This document shows, piece after piece, positions 40,060 through 49,151 of a DNA stretch of 64,000 nt. The first letter of the stretch is position 1. Each line of letters opens with the position of its first letter. The DNA is taken from positions 62,001 through 126,000 of the forward strand of contig JAZOAH010000028.1 in assembly GCA_045595395.1 (NCBI GenBank), in the 5' to 3' direction. The notes under the pieces were generated by a model. It had not been told where the DNA came from. It made no database searches and saw nothing but the letters and a program-made list of their open reading frames with translations. Source of the DNA: CAKSHC01 sp045595395. GTDB lineage: Bacteria > Bacillota > Clostridia > Oscillospirales > UMGS1783. The position numbers and the translations under genes were made by a program.

Positions 40060-40530
40060 TTGAGTGAAAGGCTCGATCACAATCGTGTTTTACGATTCCG
40101 CCCCACCGCCATCGCCCGCCTTGCCGGCAGTCAGCGCCACCCGGATATTCGAGGGCTTATCCGATTCTATCAAACCCGTGACGGCGTAATCGTGTACGCC
40201 GAGATTACCGGTCTGCCAAAGACAAACGATATCTACGCCTTCCATATCCACAACGGCTCTTCCTGCACCGGCAATGCCGACGATCCCTTTGCCAATGCCG
40301 GCACCCATTATAATCCCGCCAATCAGCCGCATCCCTATCACGCCGGCGATCTGCCGCCCGTCTTCAATGCCGGCGGCCGCGCCTTCTTTATGGTGCTGAC
40401 CGATCGGTTTACCATACGGCAAGTTCTTGGCAAACCGGTGATCTTGCACGCTTCGCCCGATGATTTTACCACCCAACCTTCCGGTAATGCCGGAGAGAAA
40501 ATCGCCTGCGGGGTCATTACCGCACGATAA
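40060..40530 (+). CDS. Cu/Zn superoxide dismutase-like protein
   Basis: 156 residues, no signal peptide. Metal ligands can be assigned: Cu sites His62, His64, His83, His130; Zn sites His83, His91, His94, Asp97; disulfide Cys69 and the Cys of KIACGVI. The electrostatic-guidance Arg of classical enzymes (before the second Cys) is Lys here, as in GNAGEKIACG. TTG start with GCAGG 9 bases upstream. SOD activity in an anaerobe is plausible but some bacterial relatives are copper-free and inactive, so function is uncertain. Monocistronic. Confidence 0.85.
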   Translation: MSERLDHNRVLRFRPTAIARLAGSQRHPDIRGLIRFYQTRDGVIVYAEITGLPKTNDIYAFHIHNGSSCTGNADDPFANAGTHYNPANQPHPYHAGDLPPVFNAGGRAFFMVLTDRFTIRQVLGKPVILHASPDDFTTQPSGNAGEKIACGVITAR

Positions 40531-40540
40531 AAGAGAAAGG

Positions 40541-42232
40541 TTAGTTTGCAGTAAATTGACCCGATTGATTACCCACAGTAATGGTGTAGCTCTGACCGCT
40601 GACGATATCGGGGCTACTCAGGATCACCACAGCAAAGGAAAGTTGCGGCGTGTGCGAGAGTACCGTGTTTCCGTTCTTATCAGTCAAAATAATCTCCGTA
40701 CCTGCACTCTGTTGTCCAACCTGAACCGCAATCACGCCTTGCTCCGAATCACTGAATGTCTGCGCCATCCCCGATGCACCGGTGCCGATAAAGGTACCTC
40801 CGCTGATCGTCGCGCTGGCATCGTAGTCAAGGGTTGCGGTATCGCCCCGTGTCGGGCCGCAGACGACCGTGTTACCGCCAGTGATCTCCAGGTAGCCGTT
40901 GGCATCGATGCCGTCACCCGAAGCCTGAATATGTAGATCTCCGCCCGAAATGATGATACTGCCATTGGAGACACCGCCCGTCCTGCCCCCGCCGAACATA
41001 CCATCACGCCCACCGATCATACCGCTGGCGTCGGTGCCGCCGGCGGCATTAAGCCCGTCATCCGAAGCGGTCAGTGTAATGTCACCGCCATTGATGCGAA
41101 TATGCAATCCCTCTAAACCTTCATAGCTTTCGCTGATCTCGATCTTACCGCCGGACACGGTGAGGGTATCCTCGGCATGGATACCGTCATCACCGGTAGC
41201 GATGGTGTAAATACCGCCCTCTACGGTGAGCGAGGCGTTGGCGTGGAGAGCGTCATCGGCGCTGTCAATGGTGAAACTACCGCCCGACAGGAGCATACCA
41301 GCGCCGGACTTCAAGCCCTTCATGCTGGTCTTGTCATCGGTCGTACTCGTCGTACGGGGCCGACCGCCGGGCGGCATCATACCGCCTCCCATAAAACCAC
41401 CATAATGATCCGAGGCCGACTGCGTCCCGTTGACGCTGCCGCCGCCGGCAAGAATATCAAAACTACCGTCTATGATCGTCATGTCGCTGCCTGCGCTGAT
41501 ACCGTCACCCTGGGCCTTTATGGTAAAGCTGCCGCTCTCGATATAAGCAAAGCCCAGCGAGGCATCATCGGAGTTTTCGACGTGGATCGCATCCTTGCCG
41601 GCATCGACGGTCAGGGTCGCATTGGCCACTCGTATACTATCATTAGCATCCAGGCCGTGCGAGGCACTGCTTACAGTATAGTGCCCACCGGTAATGACCA
41701 GATCATCCTTGGATACGATGCCGTGACCGACAGGCGACGTCACCGTCAAACTACCCGCCCCGTTAAAGGTGATGTCCTGTTTGGAAAAAACGGCCGCATC
41801 GATGTTATTATCATCAAAAGCCGTAAAGGTGCCGCCGTTTTTTAGTGTGTTTTCGGTATTTTCAGCCAGCGTCACAAACACCTTATCCGCCTGCTTGACA
41901 TAGAGTGCCGCCGAGATCGGACTGGAAATACTCGCTCCGCTGAGTACGATCTGCAGTTTTGCCGTATCCGGTGCATCTACGATGACCATACCCTCCAGGC
42001 TACCGGACAGCACATAAGTTCCCTCTTCGGAAATGGTAACGGGCGATTGAGCCTGACTCAGATCTATGACCACCGCCTTGTCGGCATCATACGAGGTGCG
42101 CAGATCCCGGTCGGTAAACATATCGGTATCCCTTTGAGTGACCGTGGGGGGCTTACTGCTGCTTTGGGAAGATGGCGCACTACAACCGCACAACAGGAGC
42201 AGGATCGATAAAGCGGATATAATTTTTTTCAT
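40541..42232 (-). CDS. Beta-helix carbohydrate-binding-domain lipoprotein (DUF4353-like)
   Basis: 563 residues. N-terminal lipoprotein signal MKKIISALSILLLLCGC with lipobox Cys17, so surface-anchored. The body is a long right-handed beta-helix with repeated GGxxTI/GDG(I/L) units (for example SGGSFTIDSADDALHAN, GGIYTIATGDDGIHAED), characteristic of DUF4353 proteins that often neighbour CotH or DUF4956. Last gene of a VTC-DUF4956-lipoprotein operon, 10 bases after the DUF4956 gene. Function unknown; polysaccharide binding by annotation of relatives. Confidence 0.85.
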   Translation of the reverse strand: MKKIISALSILLLLCGCSAPSSQSSSKPPTVTQRDTDMFTDRDLRTSYDADKAVVIDLSQAQSPVTISEEGTYVLSGSLEGMVIVDAPDTAKLQIVLSGASISSPISAALYVKQADKVFVTLAENTENTLKNGGTFTAFDDNNIDAAVFSKQDITFNGAGSLTVTSPVGHGIVSKDDLVITGGHYTVSSASHGLDANDSIRVANATLTVDAGKDAIHVENSDDASLGFAYIESGSFTIKAQGDGISAGSDMTIIDGSFDILAGGGSVNGTQSASDHYGGFMGGGMMPPGGRPRTTSTTDDKTSMKGLKSGAGMLLSGGSFTIDSADDALHANASLTVEGGIYTIATGDDGIHAEDTLTVSGGKIEISESYEGLEGLHIRINGGDITLTASDDGLNAAGGTDASGMIGGRDGMFGGGRTGGVSNGSIIISGGDLHIQASGDGIDANGYLEITGGNTVVCGPTRGDTATLDYDASATISGGTFIGTGASGMAQTFSDSEQGVIAVQVGQQSAGTEIILTDKNGNTVLSHTPQLSFAVVILSSPDIVSGQSYTITVGNQSGQFTAN

Positions 42233-42242
42233 AGGTACCCCC

Positions 42243-42926
42243 TTACAGTTCGGTCGAAACCGTTTCCTGCTTGGACACGCAGATCTCCAGATTGCCGTTA
42301 CGGCAACGAATTTTGTCGATCATTTCCTTCTCCTTGACCGCATTGCGCAGTGTCACATGATAGGTTAATTTAAACAGACTGCCCAAATTGGTCGTCTTAA
42401 CCCGCGCCAGGTCACAGGACGAGGTATATTCCTCAAAAATATCATCAAATATCTCGGTATAATCCAGATCTTCAGGGACGGTAACGGTAAGCGTTTTATA
42501 GGTCTGTCCGTTCTTTTTCGTGCCCAGGTCAAAACGATTAAAGAGCAAAAAGGCCGCACACATGATTAAGGCAAACAAGGCGGCAAAGCCAAGGTAGCCC
42601 ATGCCGGCGACCAACCCCGTACCCATAGCCAAAAACAGGATGCAGATCTCTTTGGCCGTACCGGGCACTGAGCGAAAACGCACCAGACTAAACGCACCGG
42701 CCACCGCCACACCGGCACCGACATTGCCGTTGACCAGCATGATGACTACACAAACGACCGCCGGCAACAGCGCCAGGGTAATGACAAAACTCTTGGTGTA
42801 ACGGGTGCGATACATGTAGCACAAAGCCAACACCAGCCCCAGCATCAGTGAAACACCGATGCAAAGCAGAAAATCGGTGACGCTGATCAGCGTCGTATAC
42901 TCGGTGTCAAAAAGACCTTGAAACAT
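42243..42926 (-). CDS. DUF4956 membrane protein
   Basis: 227 residues. About four N-terminal membrane helices (residues 15-125, with VTDFLLCIGVSLMLGLVLAL and GAGVAVAGAFSLVRFRS) and a soluble C-terminal ACT-like domain (KTLTVTVPEDLDYTEIFDD). This DUF is the usual partner of VTC-type polyphosphate polymerases. Overlaps the VTC gene by 20 bases, indicating stoichiometric co-production. Likely the membrane component of the system. Confidence 0.92.
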   Translation of the reverse strand: MFQGLFDTEYTTLISVTDFLLCIGVSLMLGLVLALCYMYRTRYTKSFVITLALLPAVVCVVIMLVNGNVGAGVAVAGAFSLVRFRSVPGTAKEICILFLAMGTGLVAGMGYLGFAALFALIMCAAFLLFNRFDLGTKKNGQTYKTLTVTVPEDLDYTEIFDDIFEEYTSSCDLARVKTTNLGSLFKLTYHVTLRNAVKEKEMIDKIRCRNGNLEICVSKQETVSTEL

Positions 42927-43623
42927 GGAAAAGTTCCTCCTTTATGCTAGGAAAAATTAGAGTTTTATATGCCGTTCCGTACTTGGAAAAGGATGTTTTG
43001 AAGATTTTTTCTCGGGACAGCGCCTGCGCCATCCACAGCGGCAGTCCGCCCAAGCATTTGATCTCCATCAATATGCTGCCCTCCGGCAGAATGGGTGCCC
43101 CATATACCGGCGCATGCAGGGAAAAGTTTTCTTGGCGACATCGGATATTTTCATCAAAGGTGACACGAAAATCGGCCTTCTCCCGCATCTTATAGGCCTC
43201 TCGTTCATAGGAAAGGAAGATGGCGGGGTGCAAGGTCTTATACTGCTGAATAAAATAGTCGATCTCGGCCGTAATCTGCGTTTCCTTCTCACAGTGCCGC
43301 CGGCCACAGATCCAGTCTATCGCCTCAGCCTCCGGCAACGCTACACGCCGTTTATAGACGATCTTTTTGTATTTCTTTTTCAACTCTACAAAGACATCGC
43401 CCGACCCGTAGCTGCGGATACGCAGTTTTTCCTTATAGATCGTCTTATCAATGGAGCGGCGGATCAGCAGATAGGTATCGGTATCAAAATAAATGTTACG
43501 TATGGTAGTTCTCCCGTATTTATCAAGCTTCATGTAGGGCTCAATAGCCTGCAATATGCTATCTTTTTGCGCCGTGGTAATCATAAATTTGAGTTCGACG
43601 CGCTCAAAAACGGTCTGTGTCAT
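42907..43623 (-). CDS. VTC-domain polyphosphate polymerase-like protein
   Basis: 238 residues of the TTM superfamily. Motifs line a basic tunnel: FERVELKFMIT, TIRNIYFDTDTYLLIRRSID, KEKLRIRSYG, VFVELKKKYKKIVYKRR, FLSYEREAYKM, FRVTFDENIRCR and SILMEIKCLGG. This matches the VTC4 polymerase fold, so ATP-driven polyphosphate synthesis is plausible, though bacterial members are mostly untested. ATG 43623 is 8 bases from AAGGGG; the ATG at 43629 is too near it, and 43674 lies upstream. First gene of the three-gene operon. Confidence 0.88.
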   Translation of the reverse strand: MTQTVFERVELKFMITTAQKDSILQAIEPYMKLDKYGRTTIRNIYFDTDTYLLIRRSIDKTIYKEKLRIRSYGSGDVFVELKKKYKKIVYKRRVALPEAEAIDWICGRRHCEKETQITAEIDYFIQQYKTLHPAIFLSYEREAYKMREKADFRVTFDENIRCRQENFSLHAPVYGAPILPEGSILMEIKCLGGLPLWMAQALSREKIFKTSFSKYGTAYKTLIFPSIKEELFHVSRSF

Positions 43624-43722
43624 CCACATGTCCCCTTTCCGCTCTCCATTATGCCTCGGGGATTTGATTGTCATATGCTAAAAATATGAATATTATGTGA
43701 AAAGGAACAAAACAGATTTCTG

Positions 43723-43751
43723 TTGCATTTGCAGCCAAAGCAGTATATAAT
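43723..43751 (+). promoter_or_regulatory. Sigma-A promoter of bipA
   Basis: TTGCAT, 17-bp spacer, TATAAT, 35 bases before the GTG start. The 162 bases between the VTC gene and bipA hold this and nothing else I can identify. Confidence 0.75.
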
Positions 43752-43785
43752 AATTGAGTTTGAAAGAGAAAAATGAGGTGGAACT

Positions 43786-45606
43786 GTGAAAAGAGAGGAT
43801 TTACGTAATATTGCAATCATCGCCCACGTTGACCATGGCAAGACGACACTGGTCGATGAGATGCTCAAGCAAAGCGGTATTTACCGCGACAATCAGACCA
43901 TTACCGAGCGTGTCATGGACTCGGGCGATATTGAGCGAGAGCGTGGCATCACCATTTTGGCTAAGAACACGTCCATTCAATATAAAGGCACCAAGATCAA
44001 TATCGTCGACACCCCCGGCCATGCCGATTTCGGCGGCGAGGTCGAGCGTGTGCTGAAGATGGTCGACGGCGTTCTGCTGCTGGTCGATGCGGCCGAGGGC
44101 CCCATGCCCCAGACCCGCTTTGTGCTCCAGCATGCCCTGGCGCTCAATCATAAAGTCATCGTTGTCATCAACAAGATCGACAAGCCCGACGCCCGCCTGG
44201 ACGAGGTGGTCAACGAAGTGCTGGAGCTGCTGCTGGATCTGGACGCTACCGACGAACAACTCGACAGCCCCATCGTCTACTGCTCGGCCCGTGAAGGCAT
44301 TGCCTCGGTCTTCCAGGATCGTCACGGCGATGATCTGACCCCGCTGTTTGACACCATCATGGAATACATCCCTGCCCCCGAGGTCGATCCCGAGGGTCCG
44401 ACCCAGCTGCTGGTTTCTTCCATTGACTACAATGAATATGTCGGCCGTATCGGTGTCGGCCGTGTCGAGCGGGGCACGATTCGCAAAAATCAAGAGGTCG
44501 CCATCTGCGATTATCACGACCCTTCGGTGTCCAAAAAGAGCAAGATCACCGCTTTGTATGTCTTTGAAGACCTGAACAAGGTGCCGGTCGAATCGGCATC
44601 GGCCGGTGACATTGTCTGCTTAAGCGGCATTGAGGATATCAACATCGGCAACACGGTATGCACCCCCACCGCCATCGAGCCGATCGACTTTGTCAAGATC
44701 TCCGAGCCGACAGTCGAGATGACCTTCTCGGTCAACAACTCCCCCTTTGCCGGCAAGGAGGGCAAGTTCCTCACCTCCCGTCATATCCGTGAACGCCTGT
44801 ATCGGGAACTGTTGCGTGACGTCGCTTTGCGTGTCAAAGACGGCGAGACCTCTGAATCCTTCGTGGTCATGGGCCGAGGCGAACTGCACCTGTCCATTCT
44901 CATCGAGAATATGCGCCGTGAGGGGTATGAATTCCAAGTCAGCACCCCCCGTGTACTGTTTAAGGAGATCGAGGGCAAAACCTGCGAGCCCTATGAGCAT
45001 ATCATTCTGGACGTGCCCGATCAATATGTCGGCGCCGTCATCGAAAAGTTGGGCAAACGCAAGGGCGAAATGACGGCCATGTCCCCCAACAACGGCCGCA
45101 CCCGTGTCGAGTTCAATATTCCCTCTCGTGGTCTGTTCGGCTATCGCAGCGAGTTCATGACCGACACCCATGGTGAAGGCATCATGAACACCATTTTTGA
45201 CAAATACGCCCCCTATTCGGGCGAGATCAACCGCCGTACCAACGGCTCGCTCATCGCCTTTGAAACGGGCGAGGCAGTCACCTACGGCCTGTTTAACGCT
45301 CAGGAGCGAGGCACGCTGTATATCACGCCCGGCACGCCGGTCTATGCCGGCATGGTGGTCGGCTACTCCGCTAAGGCCGAAGACATCACCGTCAATGTTT
45401 GCAAGAAAAAGCATGTCACCAATATGCGTGCTTCGGGTTCAGACGAGGCGCTGCGTCTGGTTTCTCCCAAGATCATGAGTCTGGAAGAATCGCTCGAATC
45501 CCTGAATGAGGACGAGATGCTGGAGGTCACCCCCAAGTCCTTGCGTATCCGCAAGCAGGTGCTTGACCATGCCCAGCGCATGCGTAACATCATGAAATCC
45601 AGATAA
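43786..45606 (+). CDS. typA: Ribosome-associated GTPase BipA/TypA
   Basis: Translational GTPase with roles in ribosome assembly and stress. 606 residues. G domain motifs AHVDHGKTTLVDEML, DTPGHADFGGEV and NKIDKPDAR, then the EF-G-like domains and a C-terminal domain with NNGRTRVEFNIPSRGLFGYR. GTG start with GAGGTGG close upstream. Shares domain order with EF-G but lacks domain IV, as expected. Followed by a bidirectional terminator. Confidence 0.97.
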   Translation: MKREDLRNIAIIAHVDHGKTTLVDEMLKQSGIYRDNQTITERVMDSGDIERERGITILAKNTSIQYKGTKINIVDTPGHADFGGEVERVLKMVDGVLLLVDAAEGPMPQTRFVLQHALALNHKVIVVINKIDKPDARLDEVVNEVLELLLDLDATDEQLDSPIVYCSAREGIASVFQDRHGDDLTPLFDTIMEYIPAPEVDPEGPTQLLVSSIDYNEYVGRIGVGRVERGTIRKNQEVAICDYHDPSVSKKSKITALYVFEDLNKVPVESASAGDIVCLSGIEDINIGNTVCTPTAIEPIDFVKISEPTVEMTFSVNNSPFAGKEGKFLTSRHIRERLYRELLRDVALRVKDGETSESFVVMGRGELHLSILIENMRREGYEFQVSTPRVLFKEIEGKTCEPYEHIILDVPDQYVGAVIEKLGKRKGEMTAMSPNNGRTRVEFNIPSRGLFGYRSEFMTDTHGEGIMNTIFDKYAPYSGEINRRTNGSLIAFETGEAVTYGLFNAQERGTLYITPGTPVYAGMVVGYSAKAEDITVNVCKKKHVTNMRASGSDEALRLVSPKIMSLEESLESLNEDEMLEVTPKSLRIRKQVLDHAQRMRNIMKSR

Positions 45607-45636
45607 CAAAAAGCCACCCTGTCGGGTGGCTTTTTT
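45607..45636. terminator. Bidirectional terminator between bipA and ytfJ
   Basis: 8-9 bp stem AGCCACCC / GGGTGGCT with TGTC loop and T run; A run on the other side. Confidence 0.9.
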
Positions 45637-45644
45637 CCTGTTTT

Positions 45645-46013
45645 TTATTTCACGAACAAATTCTTAATGCGCTCGATCAGCTCGGGAGCCATATCGATCA
45701 GTTTATCGACCGAAGTGGGGTTATTAGAGATCTGGAGCATGCGGATATCGTCGCCCTTGATGACAATAAAACCAACGGGGATAATAGAGATGCCCGCACC
45801 GCTGCCGCCGGCAAACGGCTCTTTCGGCTTTTCCTGCTTGGTGTTCAGATCACTTCCGCCCGACACAAAGCCAAAGGACACTTTGGAGATCGGAATAATG
45901 GTAGCGCCGTCGGGCGTAGACATCGGATCGCCGACGATCGTATTGACGTCCACCATTTCTTTGATCTTCTGCATGGTCGAATCCATGATTCCCTGAATCG
46001 GATGTTCACTCAT
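45645..46013 (-). CDS. ytfJ: YtfJ/GerW family spore protein
   Basis: 122 residues. EHPIQGIMDSTMQKIKEMVDVN at the N-terminus and a central beta domain with VGDPMSTPDGATIIPISKV, then a Gly/Ser-rich GGSGAGISIIPVGFIVI match the YtfJ family. In spore formers it is linked to germination (GerW). Presence suggests a sporulating lineage, though homologues also occur in non-sporulating relatives. ATG 46013 chosen; it matches the family N-terminus. Downstream of scpB with a gap of about 60 bases. Confidence 0.9.
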   Translation of the reverse strand: MSEHPIQGIMDSTMQKIKEMVDVNTIVGDPMSTPDGATIIPISKVSFGFVSGGSDLNTKQEKPKEPFAGGSGAGISIIPVGFIVIKGDDIRMLQISNNPTSVDKLIDMAPELIERIKNLFVK

Positions 46014-46073
46014 TCTATTCACTGTCCTTTCGTAAGTTCATAATGTAGGATTACCCTTTATTTATAATATATA

Positions 46074-46643
46074 CTATTTTTCTTCGGATTGCAAGGACAA
46101 TTCTTGCTGTTGCAACGTTTCACCCGCCGCCTCTTCCATCGGTGCCAGCTCAGGCAGGTCAGACAAGGATGTAATATTGAAAACACGCAGGAAATTGACG
46201 GTCGTTCCGTACAAGAGCGGACGGCCGGGCGCATCCATGCGGCCCTTTTCCTCGATCAGTTCCTTTTCGACAAGCGAATGGATGACCGCCGAGCAATCGA
46301 CGCCACGCACCTGTTCGACATAGGCACGGGTGACCGGCTGGTTATAGGCCACTACCGACAGCACCTCCATCGCCGCCTGGGACAGGGAGGGATTGCGACG
46401 GTTATCCAGCAGCGTCTTGACATAAGCGGCATTGACCGACGCTGTCATCATCTGAAATTTATCGTCATATCGCACGATCTCCAGGCCTCGGCCCTGTCTG
46501 GCATATTCGGCCGACAGTTCCAGCAGCGCCATGCGCACCGTTTTGGGCTCTTCCTCAACGATCTCGGCCAGCTGATTGACGCTGATGGGATTGCCCGAGG
46601 CAAAAAGCAAACTTTCCAAAACAGAAGAAAGATTATTGTCCAT
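46074..46643 (-). CDS. scpB: Segregation and condensation protein B
   Basis: Condensin accessory with ScpA and SMC. 189 residues, tandem winged helices. VLESLLFASGNPISVNQLAEIVE, LQQ-type DNA-proximal segment QAAMEVLSVVAYNQPVTRAYVEQVRG and LVEKELIEEKGRMDAPGRPLLYG. The start at 46643 lies about 10 bases after AAAGGA and inside the 3' end of scpA by 11 bases, giving coupled translation. Confidence 0.95.
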   Translation of the reverse strand: MDNNLSSVLESLLFASGNPISVNQLAEIVEEEPKTVRMALLELSAEYARQGRGLEIVRYDDKFQMMTASVNAAYVKTLLDNRRNPSLSQAAMEVLSVVAYNQPVTRAYVEQVRGVDCSAVIHSLVEKELIEEKGRMDAPGRPLLYGTTVNFLRVFNITSLSDLPELAPMEEAAGETLQQQELSLQSEEK

Positions 46644-47367
46644 GTTCTTTTCGATCCTTTCGCAATGAAATGCGGGCGGCATCGCCCTCGCCGTCGACGC
46701 TGATACGCATCTTACTGATCATTTCCAGCACCGCCAGGAAGGTGGCTACCACATCCGAACGGCTGTTTGAGCCCTTAAAGGCATCGCTGAGCGTCATCTG
46801 CTCTCCTTTGATCAGGCGACGCAGGATAGATACCACACGGGTGGAGATGGAGGTATACACCGTATTGACGATCCCCTTGAAATTGGAGATGGGCGGCGGC
46901 ATGCGGCGCTTGACCGTCTGTACCGCTTCCTCGTAGGCTTCGGCCAGCTCGTCCACCGTGTGACTGCCCTCATACGGGCCGTTGGGCGTTGCCTTGAAGA
47001 CCATCGGCTCACGCACGGCACGGACCCCCGCCTTCTTAAACAGTTCAGCCATCTTGCCCGCCGCTTCCTTGTAGCGCTTATACTCCAAGAGCATCCGCAC
47101 CAGGTTATCACGAGGGTCTTCCTCTTCCTCGTCGTGGCGGGGCAGCAGCGTTTGCGACTTGATATACATCAGATAGGCGGCCATGACCAAAAATTCACTG
47201 GCCTGCTCCATATCCAGATGCTCGATCCCGTCAATGCTCTCCAGATACTGATCCAGCACGACAGCGATAGGGATATCGTAGATATTGATTTTGTTTTTGG
47301 ATATCAGTTTAAGCAGAAGGTCGAGCGGCCCCTCGAAGACCTCCAGCTTAAAAGACGGCTTACCCAT
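46633..47367 (-). CDS. scpA: Segregation and condensation protein A
   Basis: Kleisin subunit of the SMC-ScpAB condensin. 244 residues. KLEVFEGPLDLLLKLISKNKINIYDIPI is the characteristic N-terminal helix set; the C-terminal winged helix has DAFKGSNSRSDVVATFLAVLEM. ATG 47367 has GGGG 6 bases upstream; the frame from 47391 has no ribosome binding site. It follows the M50 protease gene by 17 bases. Confidence 0.95.
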   Translation of the reverse strand: MGKPSFKLEVFEGPLDLLLKLISKNKINIYDIPIAVVLDQYLESIDGIEHLDMEQASEFLVMAAYLMYIKSQTLLPRHDEEEEDPRDNLVRMLLEYKRYKEAAGKMAELFKKAGVRAVREPMVFKATPNGPYEGSHTVDELAEAYEEAVQTVKRRMPPPISNFKGIVNTVYTSISTRVVSILRRLIKGEQMTLSDAFKGSNSRSDVVATFLAVLEMISKMRISVDGEGDAARISLRKDRKEHGQ

Positions 47368-47384
47368 CGGTATCCCCTTTCCAT

Positions 47385-48059
47385 TTAACATAATGAGGCA
47401 ATGCCCCGATATAACAGATCGCCCAAGGCAACAAAGGTATAGTCAATGCCCCACAGCAGGCCGTTTGCCAAGAACTGAATGACCGGGCTGAGAATATCCA
47501 GCAGCATCAGCACGACCAGGATAGCAAAGAAGACCCGCTCATATCGGAGCATTTTATAATAGACCTTATTGGGCAGCACCAGCGCCAGGATGCGTGACCC
47601 GTCCAGCGGCGTGATGGGCAGCAGGTTAAAGACACACAGCACACAGTTGAGCTGCACGGCAATGACCAATAACTGATGAAAATAACCGCCGTAGGGCAAG
47701 ACCGGATAGAGTGCGCCCAGCAACAAACCCCACAGACAGGCCATGATCAGATTGCTGACCGGCCCGGCCAGCGCCACCAGCGCACTGCCTCGCTTGGGAT
47801 TTTTGAAATTAAGCACCGCCACCGGCACAGGCTTGCCCCAGCCGAAGCCGAAGAAGAGCATGCACAAACTGCCGAGCGGATCAAGGTGCCGCAAAGGATT
47901 GAGCGATACACGACCGGCCATGGCCGCCGTGGGATCGCCCAGTTTCTGCGCCGTTTTGGCATGAGCAAACTCATGCACCGTAATGGAGATAACCAGCAGC
48001 GGCGCATAATATATGATCTTGAACAGAATATTTGTCAAATAGCCGAGTAACCAATCCAT
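47385..48059 (-). CDS. M50-family site-2 metalloprotease
   Basis: 224-residue integral membrane zinc protease. The HExxH motif is in VISITVHEFAHAKTAQ (about residues 24-39), and the third zinc ligand lies in the LLPITPLDGSRIL motif, comparable to NxxPxLDG. About five hydrophobic segments. The family cleaves membrane-embedded anti-sigma factors or signal peptides; here the partner is unknown. Upstream of scpA in the scpA-scpB-ytfJ cluster, an order typical of Clostridia. Confidence 0.93.
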   Translation of the reverse strand: MDWLLGYLTNILFKIIYYAPLLVISITVHEFAHAKTAQKLGDPTAAMAGRVSLNPLRHLDPLGSLCMLFFGFGWGKPVPVAVLNFKNPKRGSALVALAGPVSNLIMACLWGLLLGALYPVLPYGGYFHQLLVIAVQLNCVLCVFNLLPITPLDGSRILALVLPNKVYYKMLRYERVFFAILVVLMLLDILSPVIQFLANGLLWGIDYTFVALGDLLYRGIASLC

Positions 48060-48170
48060 AAACTTTCACCAATGTAAATTATACCCTATCCTTTCATGAA
48101 ATGCAACCGCTGACAATGGATATATTTTTATCTTTTTTTAATAATTTTGTATACATTCCAATTGAAAATC

Positions 48171-48179
48171 TGTTATAAT
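48171..48179 (+). promoter_or_regulatory. Extended -10 promoter of the Gld-like ABC operon
   Basis: TGTTATAAT matches the extended -10 form TGnTATAAT; no good -35 box is seen 17 bases upstream. GGAGTG and the ATG at 48210 follow. Confidence 0.5.
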
Positions 48180-48209
48180 GGTCTTAATGTCTTTTATGGA
48201 GTGACGAAA

Positions 48210-49151
48210 ATGATCGAAGTTTCTCATCTTACTAAGCGTTACGGCAAGCATTTAGCCGTCAACGATCTGTCCTTTACCGTGGATTCGGGGCAGATCCTGG
48301 GCCTGCTCGGCCCTAACGGCGCCGGCAAGTCGACCACCATGAATATTCTGACCGGCTACCTGTCCTCGACCGAGGGCGAGGTTCGCATCGGCGGGGTGGA
48401 TATTCTGTCCAACCCCATTGCGGCCAAGAAGAAGATCGGGTATCTGCCCGAGCTGCCGCCGCTGTATATGGAAATGACGGTACAGGAATACCTGTCCTTT
48501 GTCTGCGATCTCAAGGGGGTAAAAAAGTATGCGCAAAACCAGATCAACGAGGTCTGTGAGCATGTGCGCATTACCCATGTCCAAAACCGCCTGATCAAAA
48601 ACCTGTCCAAGGGTTACCGTCAGCGCGTCGGTCTGGCTCAGGCGCTCATCAACAATCCCGAACTGATCGTATTGGACGAGCCGACGGTCGGCCTCGACCC
48701 CAAAGAGATCATCGAGATCTGCAATCTCATCAAACGCATCGGCAAGACCCACACCGTCATCTTTTCCTCGCATATCCTGTCCGAGGTGCAGAATGTGTGC
48801 GATCGTATCGTGGTCATCAATAAAGGCAATCTCATTGCCAATGACACCCCAGAAAATCTTTACAAGTCCCTCTCCCAGGCCAACAAACTGATGCTGCGTG
48901 CCATGGGGCCCGAGGAGGCTTTGTATCAGACCTTGTGCGCCATTCCCGGCATCCAAACGGTGACCAAACTCGGCCAAAAGGAGCCAGACTCCTTTGACTT
49001 TACGCTGGAGACCGACGGCCAGAGCGATGTGCGTGCCGCCATCTTCCGTGCCCTGGCCAAGCAGGATTGGCCGCTGCTGTCGCTGCGTGGCAGTGAGGTC
49101 TCGCTAGAAGATATCTTCCTGGAACTGACCCAAGAAAGTGAGGTGCAATAA
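48210..49151 (+). CDS. ABC transporter ATP-binding protein (GldA-like)
   Basis: 314 residues. Walker A GPNGAGKSTT (about 38-47), signature LSKGYRQRVGLAQAL, Walker B LIVLDEPTVGLDP and the H-loop FSSHILSEV are intact; a C-terminal 90-residue extension follows, as in drug/antimicrobial and gliding-type ATPases. ATG 48210 has GGAGTG 7 bases upstream; the longer frame from 48147 has none. First gene of a four-gene operon (ATPase, permease, GldG-like, DUF4340) with overlapping or adjacent starts. Confidence 0.95.
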   Translation: MIEVSHLTKRYGKHLAVNDLSFTVDSGQILGLLGPNGAGKSTTMNILTGYLSSTEGEVRIGGVDILSNPIAAKKKIGYLPELPPLYMEMTVQEYLSFVCDLKGVKKYAQNQINEVCEHVRITHVQNRLIKNLSKGYRQRVGLAQALINNPELIVLDEPTVGLDPKEIIEICNLIKRIGKTHTVIFSSHILSEVQNVCDRIVVINKGNLIANDTPENLYKSLSQANKLMLRAMGPEEALYQTLCAIPGIQTVTKLGQKEPDSFDFTLETDGQSDVRAAIFRALAKQDWPLLSLRGSEVSLEDIFLELTQESEVQ

